A stretch of 64,000 nucleotides of DNA from Leucobacter chromiiresistens. GTDB lineage: Bacteria > Actinomycetota > Actinomycetes > Actinomycetales > Microbacteriaceae. Each line of letters opens with the position of its first letter. Position 1 is the stretch's first letter. Positions 1 through 8,926 of the stretch are shown here, one piece after another. The translations under genes and the position numbers were made by a program. A model generated the notes under the pieces. That model made no database searches, was not told the origin of the DNA, and worked only from the letters and a program-made list of their open reading frames with translations. The stretch lies in the NCBI RefSeq assembly GCF_900102345.1, contig NZ_FNKB01000001.1:248001-312000 (forward strand), read 5' to 3'.

Positions 1-806
1 TCCTCGAACGCGAGTCGCGGCCCGGTCGCCAGAGCGGTGACGGCCTCTGCTGCGGAGCCATAGGCGCCGTGCAGCGCTCCCTCGACGCCCTCCACCCGCT
101 GCTCCGCGATCGCGAACACGCGTCCGTCCGCCCAGAGGGCGACGGCTCCCGGCTGCCAGACCGTGCCGGTGACCTCCGAGTAGTTGGGTGCGGAGGAGAG
201 CAGGATCGCGTCGACGCCCAGCTGCTCGGCGACATCGGCCAGTGCCGAGAACCGCGTGTCGGCGTCGGCGGAGAGCTCGCGCTCGAGCCCGGCGAGGTGG
301 TCGACCTCCGCAATGAGCCGCTGCGCGACCGGGATGCCGGATGAGCGCCACCCCGAGAAGCGCGCCAGCACGGCGGCCTGATCGATCTCGTACACCCGCA
401 CGGGCGCGGCCTCGGGGAGCTCGACGCGCACGTCCACCTCGCCGCTCAGCTTGAGGTAGTGCGTGTAGGGCGCACGCGGATCGAGGTCGACCGGCCCCTC
501 CCCCACGAGCTCCTTGACCAGCGCCGGAAGGTTGGGCGCGGCCGGGAAGTCGGCCACCGGGCGCGGATCGATCGTGACCCACGGCTCGTAGAAGCGGATG
601 CGTTCGGGATCGACGCCGCCTCCCGTCACGATGTTGCCCTGCTCCTGCTGGCGCGCGAGCATCACCTCGGTGCCCGAATCCTCGAAGATGAGGGGCGTGA
701 CGAACGGGAACGAGTCGAGGCGGATCGCCGAGAACAGGAGTCGCTCGTTCGGCACGAAGCCGTAGCGCTCGGCGACTGCCTGCGGGTCGCAGATGATTCT
801 TGCCAT
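1..806 (-). CDS. M24/creatinase-like peptidase family protein, partial
   Basis: The open frame starts at the ATG at 806 and runs off the window edge, so about 268 residues of the N-terminal part are seen. A GAGGAAGC ribosome site precedes the ATG. Residues of about 190-240 (LGVDAILLSSAPNYSEVTG, then ALWADGRVFAIAEQ) look like the creatinase-type N-terminal domain that precedes the pita-bread metallopeptidase fold of Xaa-Pro peptidases and creatinases. The catalytic half is outside the window, so metal ligands cannot be checked. It lies 34 bp after the ABC ATPase on the same strand and is probably the last gene of that importer operon, which suggests it acts on the imported compound. Substrate unknown. 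Confidence 0.6.
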   Translation of the reverse strand, partial: MARIICDPQAVAERYGFVPNERLLFSAIRLDSFPFVTPLIFEDSGTEVMLARQQEQGNIVTGGGVDPERIRFYEPWVTIDPRPVADFPAAPNLPALVKELVGEGPVDLDPRAPYTHYLKLSGEVDVRVELPEAAPVRVYEIDQAAVLARFSGWRSSGIPVAQRLIAEVDHLAGLERELSADADTRFSALADVAEQLGVDAILLSSAPNYSEVTGTVWQPGAVALWADGRVFAIAEQRVEGVEGALHGAYGSAAEAVTALATGPRLAFE

Positions 807-840
807 GGTGCGTTGCTTCCTCACTTCTTCGTGTACTGGT

Positions 841-1623
<783 letters not shown>

Positions 1624-1648
1624 GATGCGTATCCTTTCCGCCCTCCGC

Positions 1649-2692
1649 TCACGCGGACGGCGCCTCGATCTGCTCGTCCGGGCCGAGCGGCTCGAGGTAG
1701 TCGTTCGTGTAGATGTCCGAGGGGTCGACGTCGTCGGGGTTCTCGAGGCCGAGGAACTCGGCGGCGAGGTCGATCTGCCGCTGCACGCCGGCGTCGCTCA
1801 TCGTGCCGAAGCCCGACTCGACGTTCTCGTCGTCCCACATGAGGTCGCACTGGCCGGAGATGCCGTCGGCGACCGCTGCCGCGTCGAAGCCGGGCACCGC
1901 CGCGTCGAACGAGGCCGCAGCCTCCTCCTGGTTCTGGCACGCCCACGCGAATCCGCGCTGCGTGGCGCGGTTGAAGCGCTCGACGAGCTCGGGATCCTCG
2001 TCGATGGTCTGGTCGGAGGTGATGATGCCGTTGCCGTAGTAGAGCAGACCGAGGTCGGCCCAGTTCAGCACCACCGGGTCGTAGCCCTCGGCGATCAGGG
2101 TGGGGCCGTCCGAGACCGAGAGGGCGAGGTTGGCGTCCCACTGCCCCGCGATGAGCCCCGGAATCTTGGCCTCGCCGGCTGCGGAGACGATCTCGACGTC
2201 GCCCTCGTTCCATCCCAGTTTGTCGAGCACGGCCGGCCACATCGCGACCATGGCGCCGTTGCCCTCGGTCGCGACCGTCTTCCCCTTGAGGTCGTCCCAG
2301 TCGGCGATGCCGGAGTCGGGGAGCGCGAGGGCGGCGTAGGCGGATTTCGCCTGCACGAGGTTGACCTGCCGGATCGAGGCCCCCTGGGCGCGGTTGAGGA
2401 TCGACACGTTGTAGTCGGCCCAGCCGAAGTCGACGCGGCCGGTGTCGACGGAGGCCACTGTGTTCGCGGATCCCGAGCCGGGCATGATCTCGACGTCGAT
2501 GCCCTCCGCCTCGTAGAACCCCGCGTCGACGGCGGCGTAGAAGGGAGCGTGCTTCGGCAGCACGGCGACGTCGAGCATGAAGTCGACCTGGTCGGAGCCT
2601 CCGGCTCCGGCGGCCCCGGGTCCGGCGCAGCCGGTCGCGAGGAGCGCGGTGGCGGCGAGCATCGCCGCGACCGTGGTGTTCTGTGCGCGCAT
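1649..2692 (-). CDS. ABC importer substrate-binding lipoprotein, NMT1/THI5-like
   Basis: The 347-residue protein has a lipoprotein signal ending in LATGC at about residues 18-22, followed by a Gly/Ala/Ser linker. The mature part follows the NMT1/THI5-like pattern, with KHAPFYAAVDAGFYEAEGIDVEI early in the chain and MPGSGSANTVASVDTGRVDFGWADY after it. It should be anchored to the outer face of the membrane and deliver ligand to the permease encoded 51 bp upstream. The ligand is not evident. The neighbouring RidA and aldehyde dehydrogenase across the divergent promoter suggest an imino- or amine-containing carbon source, which is only an inference. Confidence 0.88.
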   Translation of the reverse strand: MRAQNTTVAAMLAATALLATGCAGPGAAGAGGSDQVDFMLDVAVLPKHAPFYAAVDAGFYEAEGIDVEIMPGSGSANTVASVDTGRVDFGWADYNVSILNRAQGASIRQVNLVQAKSAYAALALPDSGIADWDDLKGKTVATEGNGAMVAMWPAVLDKLGWNEGDVEIVSAAGEAKIPGLIAGQWDANLALSVSDGPTLIAEGYDPVVLNWADLGLLYYGNGIITSDQTIDEDPELVERFNRATQRGFAWACQNQEEAAASFDAAVPGFDAAAVADGISGQCDLMWDDENVESGFGTMSDAGVQRQIDLAAEFLGLENPDDVDPSDIYTNDYLEPLGPDEQIEAPSA

Positions 2693-2743
2693 GTGCGGGC
2701 GTCCTTTCTCGAACGGAAATGCTGGGGGTGTGGTGCGCCGGCG

Positions 2744-3613
2744 CTACTTGACGTGGTTGCGCCAGGGAAGCAGGCGGGCGGCGATGAGGGTGATGAGGTA
2801 GAAGAGCAGGAGGGAGATCGCGGCGAGCACCATGAACGCGGCGAACATCGTGGCGAGGTCGCTCTGCGCGTTCGCCCGGAGGATCACCTGCCCGAGGCCG
2901 TCGGTGCCGGCGATGAACTCGCCGACGACGGCGCCGCCCACGGCGAGCGAGATCGAGATCTTGGCTCCGGAGAAGATCGACGGCAGGGCGTACCAGAACT
3001 CGATCTTGCGCATCCGCATCCACGCGCTCGCGTTGTTGATGCGGGCGAGCTCCTTCAGCTCGTTGGGCACGGCGGAGAGCCCGTCGAAGGTGTTGATGAC
3101 GAGCGGGAAGAACGCGATCGCCATCGCCACGAACGCTTTCGATTCGAATCCGAAGCCGAACCAGACGATGAACAGCGGGGCGAGCGCGACCTTCGGGATC
3201 GTGTCGACGGCGATGAGCGCCGGGTAGAGGAAGTGCCGCACCGCCGGAATGTAGAAGAGCGTCGCCCCGCAGAGCACTCCGAGACCGGTGCCGAGCGCGA
3301 AGCCGGCGAGGGCTTCGGTGACCGTGACCCAGGCGTGGTGCGCGAAGTAGTCGGGCTGTGCGAAGAGCTTCTCGAAGGCCGCGATCGGGCCAACGAGCAG
3401 GTAGGCCGGCAGTTGGAAGACCCGGACGACGAGTTCCCAGATCGCGAGGATCGCGAGCATGCCGACCGCGGCCTTGACCGCCTTGTCGACGCCGGATGGG
3501 AGGGAGCGCTTGCGCGCGGCCGGGGCGATCGCGAGCGTCTGGGTGAGACTGGACGGAGCGGCGATGCTCTGCGGATCTCTGACGGAAGTGTGCTTCGAAG
3601 TATCGATGTTCAT
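2744..3613 (-). CDS. ABC importer permease, SsuC/TauC/ThiX type
   Basis: A 289-residue inner-membrane permease with a soluble N-terminus of about 45 residues and then about six hydrophobic segments. The cytoplasmic EAA loop (ELARINNASAWMRMRKIEFWYALPSI) contacts the ATPase and is typical of the SsuC/TauC family. It is the first gene of the minus-strand operon permease, binding protein, ATPase, M24-like. The ATG at 3613 is preceded by the regulatory region shared with the plus-strand RidA gene. Confidence 0.9.
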   Translation of the reverse strand: MNIDTSKHTSVRDPQSIAAPSSLTQTLAIAPAARKRSLPSGVDKAVKAAVGMLAILAIWELVVRVFQLPAYLLVGPIAAFEKLFAQPDYFAHHAWVTVTEALAGFALGTGLGVLCGATLFYIPAVRHFLYPALIAVDTIPKVALAPLFIVWFGFGFESKAFVAMAIAFFPLVINTFDGLSAVPNELKELARINNASAWMRMRKIEFWYALPSIFSGAKISISLAVGGAVVGEFIAGTDGLGQVILRANAQSDLATMFAAFMVLAAISLLLFYLITLIAARLLPWRNHVK

Positions 3614-3956
3614 GGCCTTCCCAAGTTCAAGGTGCGGTGACCGGCACGGAGCGAGTCATCTTGACAGCGCATCCACTCTCGACGAGTCCTCGACGATGAG
3701 GCGGACGAAGCATGACCCTCAGTATCAAAGCGATCGAAGATACCTGTCTAACACTCTTTCGGCATCCATTGAGTCTTTCGGGGTATCGACCAGCGGGCAC
3801 CTCGCTCGCAGAGGGATCGATACCCCGATGGCATCAGTCGAACCCCTTTTGATACTGGACACGAACGGATGCGCCGGTTTCACTGGCACTGGCACTGGCG
3901 CCGCGCACCGCCCGCCCGCCATCACCATCCCCTCCGCAGAGAACAGGAGCACCGCG
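3614..3956. promoter_or_regulatory. Divergent regulatory region with nested GTATC inverted repeats
   Basis: No gene lies in these 343 bp between the divergent importer and RidA genes. Two perfect inverted repeats are nested. The outer pair is AGTATCAAA at 3721-3729 with TTTGATACT at 3848-3856. The inner pair is TCGGGGTATCGA at 3778-3789 with TCGATACCCCGA at 3817-3828. A fifth GATAC lies at 3739-3743. The pattern suggests a dimeric regulator binding several sites, perhaps with looping, and controlling both operons. No regulator gene is adjacent, so its identity is unknown. Confidence 0.55.
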
Positions 3957-4448
3957 ATGAGCACCACTCCCGCACCGCCGATCACGCCCGTGCAGCGCCT
4001 CGCAGACCTCGGGCACGTGCTGCCGACGCCCGCGGCCGGCGCGTACTCCTACGATCCCGTGCTCGTGCGGGGAGATCTCGCGCACGTCTCGGGCCAGATC
4101 CCCCGGCGCGACGGCGACATCGCATTCACGGGGCCCGTGCGCACCGACGCCGAGGCCGCCCGCGGCCGGGAGGCGGCCGAACTCTGCGCGCTGAACGCGC
4201 TCGCCCAGATCGAGCGCGCCGTCGGCCTCGACCGCGTCGCCCAACTGCTCAAGCTGCAGGTGTACGTCGCGAGCGGCCCCGACTTCGCCGACCAGCCCGC
4301 CGTCGCCGAGGGCGCCTCGCGGCTGCTCCGCGCCGCACTCGGAGAGGCCGGGCGGCACGCCCGCACCGCGATCGGCGTGCCGCGCCTCCCCAAGAACGCG
4401 ACCGTCGAGATCGACCTCGAGCTCGCCCTGCACCCCGCCGCGCACTGA
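3957..4448 (+). CDS. RidA family protein
   Basis: A 163-residue member of the RidA/YjgF family, whose archetypes hydrolyse reactive enamine/imine intermediates to ketoacids. I choose the ATG at 3957 because the AACAGGAGC ribosome site lies just before it; the open frame extends much further upstream without homology. The C-terminal signature HARTAIGVPRLPKNATVEID retains the Arg that corresponds to the catalytic arginine. It is followed after 23 bp by an aldehyde dehydrogenase, so both probably process the same imported amine or amino acid derivative. Confidence 0.87.
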   Translation: MSTTPAPPITPVQRLADLGHVLPTPAAGAYSYDPVLVRGDLAHVSGQIPRRDGDIAFTGPVRTDAEAARGREAAELCALNALAQIERAVGLDRVAQLLKLQVYVASGPDFADQPAVAEGASRLLRAALGEAGRHARTAIGVPRLPKNATVEIDLELALHPAAH

Positions 4449-4471
4449 ACCCGACCGAATCGGAGCACACC

Positions 4472-6016
4472 ATGGACACCACGCCCGACGCACTCGAACT
4501 GGTACTCGACCGAGCGGCCGCCGCCGCGCCCGCGCTCGCCGCGCAGCAGCCCCGCGCCCGAGCCGCACTGCTGATCGCCCTCGCCGACGCGCTCGAAGCC
4601 GCGCGGGATCGCCTCGTCCCGATCGCGGAGCAGGAGACCGGGCTGACCCGCGCCCGCCTCGACGGCGAGGTCGCGCGAACGGCCGTGCAGCTCCGGCTCT
4701 TCGCCGAAGCGGTGCGCGCGGGCGACGGCGCGGATGCCCGCATCGACGAGGCCGACCCCGGCTTCGTGCTCGGCGCGCGGCCCGACCTGCGCCGCACCCG
4801 CATCCCCGTCGGCCCCGTGCTCAACTTCTCCGCATCCAACTTCCCGTTCGCGTTCTCCGTGCTCGGGGGCGACTCCGCCTCGATCCTCGCCGCCGGGTGC
4901 CCGCTCATCGTCAAGGCCCACTCGGGCCACCCCGAGCTCTCCGAGGCGACGGCCGGGGTCGCGCAGCGGATCGTCCGGGATCTCGGCCTCCCGGCGGGAA
5001 CGCTGCAGCTCATCCACGGGCAGCAGGCCGGAGTGGCCGCGGTGCAGGACGCCCGCGTGCGCGCCGGTTCGTTCACCGGCTCGACGCGCGGCGGGCGCAT
5101 CCTCGCCGACCTGGCCGCCGCGCGACCGGCGCCGATCCCGTTCTACGGCGAGCTCGGCAGCGTGAACCCGGTGTTCATCACCCCGGCCGCGATGGCCGAG
5201 AACGGACCGGCGCTCGCCGCCGACTACGTCGCGAGCGTCGCCGGATCGGCCGGCCAGCTCTGCACGAAGCCGGGGCTGCTGTTCGCCGCCCCGGACGACG
5301 CCTTCCTGAACGCCCTGGCCGAGGCGGGCGCGGCCGCGGGCGCGGCGGAGCACCGCCTCCTCGCCCCGCGCATCGCGGAGGCCTACCGCGCCGAGCTCGA
5401 GGCCGTGCTCGCCACCGACGGCGTCGACCCCGTCGTCTGCGGCACGACGCGCATCGATGCGGAGGACGACGGCTGGGTCACGCCCACCATCGTGCGCGTC
5501 TCGCTCGACACGCTGCGCGCGCACCCCGACGTACTGGCGGAGGAGCACTTCGGCCCCTGCTCCGTCATCGTCGACGTGCCCGCGGGCGAGCCGTTCGCAC
5601 CGCTCGTCGGCGAGTTCATCACCGGTTCGCTCACCGGCACCCTCCATCTGAGCCGCAGCGAGCGCGACGGCACGTCCGACGCCGCCTCCGCCGCCGACGC
5701 CGGCGCCGATCCCGCACTCGCCGCGCTCGTCTCCGCGCTCGCCGAGCACGCGGGCCGCGTGATCTTCGACGGGTGGCCGACCGGCGTCGCGGTGACCCCC
5801 GCTCAGCAGCACGGCGGGCCCTGGCCGGCGACGACGAACGACTCGAGCACCTCGGTGGGCACGGCGGCGATCGGCCGCTTCCTCCGCCCGGTCGCCTTCC
5901 AGAACGCGCCGAGCGCCTATCTCCCCGCGGCGCTGCGCGACGCCAACCCCCTCGGGATCCCCCAGAGGCGCAGCGCGGCCGGTGAGTCGATCTCCTGGGG
6001 CCGCGCACTAGGCTGA
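4472..6016 (+). CDS. Aldehyde dehydrogenase, NADP-type, KGSA dehydrogenase-like
   Basis: A 514-residue ALDH whose motifs match the alpha-ketoglutaric semialdehyde (2,5-dioxovalerate) dehydrogenase branch: GPVLNFSASNFPFAFSVLGG and KAHSGHPELS near the cofactor site, the general base Glu in YGELGSVNPVF and the catalytic Cys in GQLCTKPGL. The ATG at 4472 follows a GGAGCAC ribosome site. Length is normal for this branch. A short low-complexity Ala/Asp insert lies near residues 405-420. With the RidA gene upstream it would complete a route from an amine or ketoacid to a carboxylic acid, possibly 2-oxoglutarate. Exact substrate inferred, not shown. Confidence 0.85.
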   Translation: MDTTPDALELVLDRAAAAAPALAAQQPRARAALLIALADALEAARDRLVPIAEQETGLTRARLDGEVARTAVQLRLFAEAVRAGDGADARIDEADPGFVLGARPDLRRTRIPVGPVLNFSASNFPFAFSVLGGDSASILAAGCPLIVKAHSGHPELSEATAGVAQRIVRDLGLPAGTLQLIHGQQAGVAAVQDARVRAGSFTGSTRGGRILADLAAARPAPIPFYGELGSVNPVFITPAAMAENGPALAADYVASVAGSAGQLCTKPGLLFAAPDDAFLNALAEAGAAAGAAEHRLLAPRIAEAYRAELEAVLATDGVDPVVCGTTRIDAEDDGWVTPTIVRVSLDTLRAHPDVLAEEHFGPCSVIVDVPAGEPFAPLVGEFITGSLTGTLHLSRSERDGTSDAASAADAGADPALAALVSALAEHAGRVIFDGWPTGVAVTPAQQHGGPWPATTNDSSTSVGTAAIGRFLRPVAFQNAPSAYLPAALRDANPLGIPQRRSAAGESISWGRALG

Positions 6017-6020
6017 ACGC
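6009..6020 (+). promoter_or_regulatory. Candidate -10 box for a leaderless manC transcript
   Basis: TAGGCT at 6009-6014 overlaps the end of the aldehyde dehydrogenase gene and is followed by exactly six bases and then the ATG of the mannose-1-phosphate guanylyltransferase at 6021. This spacing would place the transcription start on or next to the A of the ATG. No clear -35 box is seen. Confidence 0.45.
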
Positions 6021-7151
6021 ATGACCGAGAGCTCCGCGCACGCCCCAGCCATCGAACGTCTCACGTGCGTGATCCCCGCGGGCGGCGTCGGGTCGCGCCT
6101 GTGGCCGCTGTCGCGCGCGAACGCGCCGAAGTTCCTGCTCGATCTGACCGGCTCGGGGGACTCGCTGCTGCGCGCGACGTGGGATCGGCTCGCCCCGCTC
6201 GCGCCGGCCGGCCGCACGATGGTGGTGACCGGCAGCTCGCACCGCGACTCGGTCGCGGAGCAGCTGCCCGACCTGCTGGCCGAGAACCTCGTCACCGAGA
6301 GCGAGCCGAAGGACTCGTCGGCGGCCATCGGCCTCGCCGCCGCGATCCTGGAGCTGCGCGACCCCGACGCGATCCTCGGCTCCTTCGCCGCCGACCACGT
6401 GATCCGCGGCGACGTGCTCTTCCAGCGGGCCGTGACCACCGCGGTGCAGGCGGCGGATCAGGGGTACATCGCGACCATCGGCATCCACCCCTCGCACCCC
6501 GCGACCGGCTTCGGCTACATCTCGACGGGCGATGCGCGGCGCGACCTGGCGCCGTTCGACGTCTACGACGTCACCGAGTTCGTAGAGAAGCCCGACGCGC
6601 AGCAGGCCGAGCGCTACCTCGCCGACGGCGGGTACCTCTGGAACGCGGGCATGTTCATCGCGCGCGCGACCGTGCTGCTCGACCAGATGGCGCTGCAGCA
6701 GCCCGCGCTCGTCTCGGCGCTGCGCGAGATCGCCGCCGCCTGGGACACTGAGCGGGGCGCCGATGTGCGGGAGCGCCTGTGGCCCACCCTGCCGAAGATC
6801 GCGATCGACTACACCGTGGCCGAGCCGGCCGCCGCCGCGGGCAAGATGGTGTGCGTCGCCGCGCACTTCGACTGGGACGACGTGGGCGACTTCGCCTCCG
6901 TCGCGAACCTGCTGACGCGGGGCCGCGGCAGCGACCTCGCCGTGCTGGGCGACGGAGCGCAGGTGCTCTCGGACGCGTCGAGCGGCATCGTCGTCTCGGA
7001 GAGCAGCCGCCTCGTGGCGCTCGTCGGCGTCGAGGACGTGGTCGTGGTCGACACCGCGGACGTGCTGCTCGTCACGTCGAAGAGCCGCGCGCAAGACGTG
7101 AAGCACCTCGTCAGCCGCATGAAGGTGACGGGCGGCGGCCACCTGCTCTAG
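6021..7151 (+). CDS. manC: Mannose-1-phosphate guanylyltransferase
   Basis: This 376-residue nucleotidyltransferase makes GDP-mannose from GTP and mannose-1-phosphate for glycan and glycolipid synthesis. The N-terminal loop GGVGSRLWPLSR at about residues 21-32 with the following PKFLLDL is the classic signature. FVEKP near residue 190 and LWNAGMF near 212 are also typical. It is the short single-domain form without the C-terminal isomerase domain of bifunctional enzymes. It starts 4 bp after the aldehyde dehydrogenase but is functionally unrelated and probably has its own leaderless promoter. Confidence 0.92.
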   Translation: MTESSAHAPAIERLTCVIPAGGVGSRLWPLSRANAPKFLLDLTGSGDSLLRATWDRLAPLAPAGRTMVVTGSSHRDSVAEQLPDLLAENLVTESEPKDSSAAIGLAAAILELRDPDAILGSFAADHVIRGDVLFQRAVTTAVQAADQGYIATIGIHPSHPATGFGYISTGDARRDLAPFDVYDVTEFVEKPDAQQAERYLADGGYLWNAGMFIARATVLLDQMALQQPALVSALREIAAAWDTERGADVRERLWPTLPKIAIDYTVAEPAAAAGKMVCVAAHFDWDDVGDFASVANLLTRGRGSDLAVLGDGAQVLSDASSGIVVSESSRLVALVGVEDVVVVDTADVLLVTSKSRAQDVKHLVSRMKVTGGGHLL

Positions 7152-7167
7152 CGGGGGCGCCCGGCGG

Positions 7168-7908
7168 TCACGCCGCCACGACGAGCGAGAACGGGTACCG
7201 CTGCGACGACAGCACGCGCACGGCGCCCTCCGAGCGTTCGAGCGCCCCGAGCCCGTCGTCGGGGTCGGCGCCCGGGTAGCGGTCGCCCGTCTCGAAGTCG
7301 GGGTCGTTCGACAGCACCACGCGCCCGTTCGCGTTGACGAGCGTCGATCCTGCATGCCCGTCGAGCACGGGCAGCAGCGCCTCCTCCAGCGACGAGACGA
7401 GCACATCGGCGCACACGACGCCCCAGAAGTCGCCGCCGACGAGCAGCGGCACCGCCGAGGTGATGGTCACCTCGTTCGAGCAGAGGTAGTCGACGAAGGG
7501 GCCGGCGACGTGGCGATCCCCCGTCGCCTCGGGCACCCGGTACCACTCGAGGCGCATCAGGTCGATGGCCGCCTGCCCGGGGCCGAACGTCGACGACGCG
7601 AGCAGGGCGCGGTCGGGCCCCTGCCACCACGCGAGCGGGTTGCCCTCGCCCACGAGCTCGTCGCTGGCGCAGAACCCCGCGCCGTAGAGCGGGCGCCCCT
7701 CCGTGTCGAGCACCTCGTAGGCGCCGGGTTTCGCGAGGGCCGCGAGGTGCCTGCCGGTCAGCGAGCCGCGCTCGGACTGGCGGCGCAGCGCCGAGGCGAG
7801 CGTCGGCACCCATCGGTCGAGCGGAGCGAATACGCCGTCGAAGAACTCATCGACGTGGCGCAGGGCCTCGCGGAGCGGGGCATCTGCGGGTTCGGGCGCG
7901 ACGGTCAC
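7168..7908 (-). CDS. Cache domain protein without membrane segment
   Basis: A 246-residue protein. Its middle and end read like a dCache/PDC ligand-binding domain: WWQGPDRALLASSTFGPG, EVTITSAVPLLVGGDFWGVVCADVLVSSLE and GSTLVNANGRVVLSNDP. Cache domains normally sit outside the cell between membrane helices, but no signal peptide or membrane helix is visible here, so it appears cytosolic. It lies 36 bp after a FadR-type regulator gene on the same strand, and both are divergent from a polyamine-type importer. It may sense the transported compound and modulate the regulator. That role is inferred. Confidence 0.7.
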   Translation of the reverse strand: MTVAPEPADAPLREALRHVDEFFDGVFAPLDRWVPTLASALRRQSERGSLTGRHLAALAKPGAYEVLDTEGRPLYGAGFCASDELVGEGNPLAWWQGPDRALLASSTFGPGQAAIDLMRLEWYRVPEATGDRHVAGPFVDYLCSNEVTITSAVPLLVGGDFWGVVCADVLVSSLEEALLPVLDGHAGSTLVNANGRVVLSNDPDFETGDRYPGADPDDGLGALERSEGAVRVLSSQRYPFSLVVAA

Positions 7909-7944
7909 GGCACTCTCTTCCTCTTCTTCGAGGTCGCCGGAGGG

Positions 7945-8751
7945 TCACCTCTCCCGACGACGCGATTCCAGTGTGCCACGAAGATCGGCATCGCGCGGCG
8001 TCGCGATCAACTCGCTGCGCAGGCTGACGAGCCAGCGGGTCGACGCGCGCACCGTCTCGCGGATGGCGGATCGCGCCGCATCGACGTCGCGTGCGCGTGT
8101 GGCGCGGATCTGCGCCATGAGCGCCTGCTGCGTCGCGGTGCGCGCCCCCTCGTCGAGGTCCTGCAGCGCGAGCAGCGGCGTGAACTCGGTCTGCACGCGC
8201 ACGTGCTCCTTGGTCAGCCGCACCGACTGGCTGAGCGCCGCGAGCTCGAGCTGGATCTCGGTGATGCGCCGACGCCAGGCGACGCGGTCGAGGTCGCGCG
8301 CGCGTTCGGCGACGGAGGCGACGACATCGATCTCCCCCTGGGTCGCGCGCTGGCACGCGTACTCGGCGCAGGCGCAGCAGATGGCCTCGTAGTGCACGCC
8401 GAGATCGGCGAGGGCGACGCGCGGCATCGCCTGCAGCGCGCGGGCATTGACCTCCTCGACCGAGCCGTGGCTGGGCCGCACGAAGCTGCCGCCGTTGCGG
8501 CCGCGCTTCGTCTCGATGAGCCCGCGATGGCGGAGCCCGCCGAGGGCTTCGCGGACGGTGACGACGGCGACGCCGAGGAGCGCCGACAGCTCGGTCTCGC
8601 TGGGGAGGCGCTCGCCCTCGGTGAAGGCTCCGACCGAGATCGCCTGGACGATCCGCGATTCGACGAGTTCGATGCGCCCCTCGTCGCCGATCGGGGCGAG
8701 GGCCGCGGTGCGGAGGCGACTCGGAGGCGAGGTCGGCGTGTGTGCGCTCAC
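7945..8751 (-). CDS. GntR-family regulator, FadR/FCD type
   Basis: A 268-residue regulator. The N-terminal winged helix (RIVQAISVGAFTEGERLPSETELSALLGVAVVTVREALGGLRHRGLIETKRGRNGGSFV) is a textbook GntR DNA-binding domain at about residues 28-95. The helical C-terminal part fits the FCD ligand-binding domain, with metal or acid ligands. It is divergent from the potABCD-like operon with 175 bp between start codons, so it probably represses that operon and itself and is released by the transported ligand. Confidence 0.88.
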   Translation of the reverse strand: MSAHTPTSPPSRLRTAALAPIGDEGRIELVESRIVQAISVGAFTEGERLPSETELSALLGVAVVTVREALGGLRHRGLIETKRGRNGGSFVRPSHGSVEEVNARALQAMPRVALADLGVHYEAICCACAEYACQRATQGEIDVVASVAERARDLDRVAWRRRITEIQLELAALSQSVRLTKEHVRVQTEFTPLLALQDLDEGARTATQQALMAQIRATRARDVDAARSAIRETVRASTRWLVSLRSELIATPRDADLRGTLESRRRER

Positions 8752-8926
8752 CGTTCTCCTCCGATTCTCACGAACGTACCGAGTGTGTCACGACTGGTCT
8801 GAGATTTTGCCGCCACCGCTCCGTGATCGAACTGTAACCTGCGGGACGCCCCGCGTATTTAAACCTATAAACCCATATGTTATGGTTCTTCTCATCGGGC
8901 CGACAACGACGTTGAGGAGCATCCGC
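8752..8926. promoter_or_regulatory. Divergent promoter region between FadR-type regulator and importer
   Basis: This 175-bp gap is much more A/T-rich than its surroundings near 8858-8892, where the sequence reads TTTAAACCTATAAACCC and then ATATGTTATGGTT. AACC...GGTT forms an imperfect inverted repeat around 8863-8888 that could be the operator of the divergent regulator. I cannot place the -10 and -35 boxes with certainty. Confidence 0.4.
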
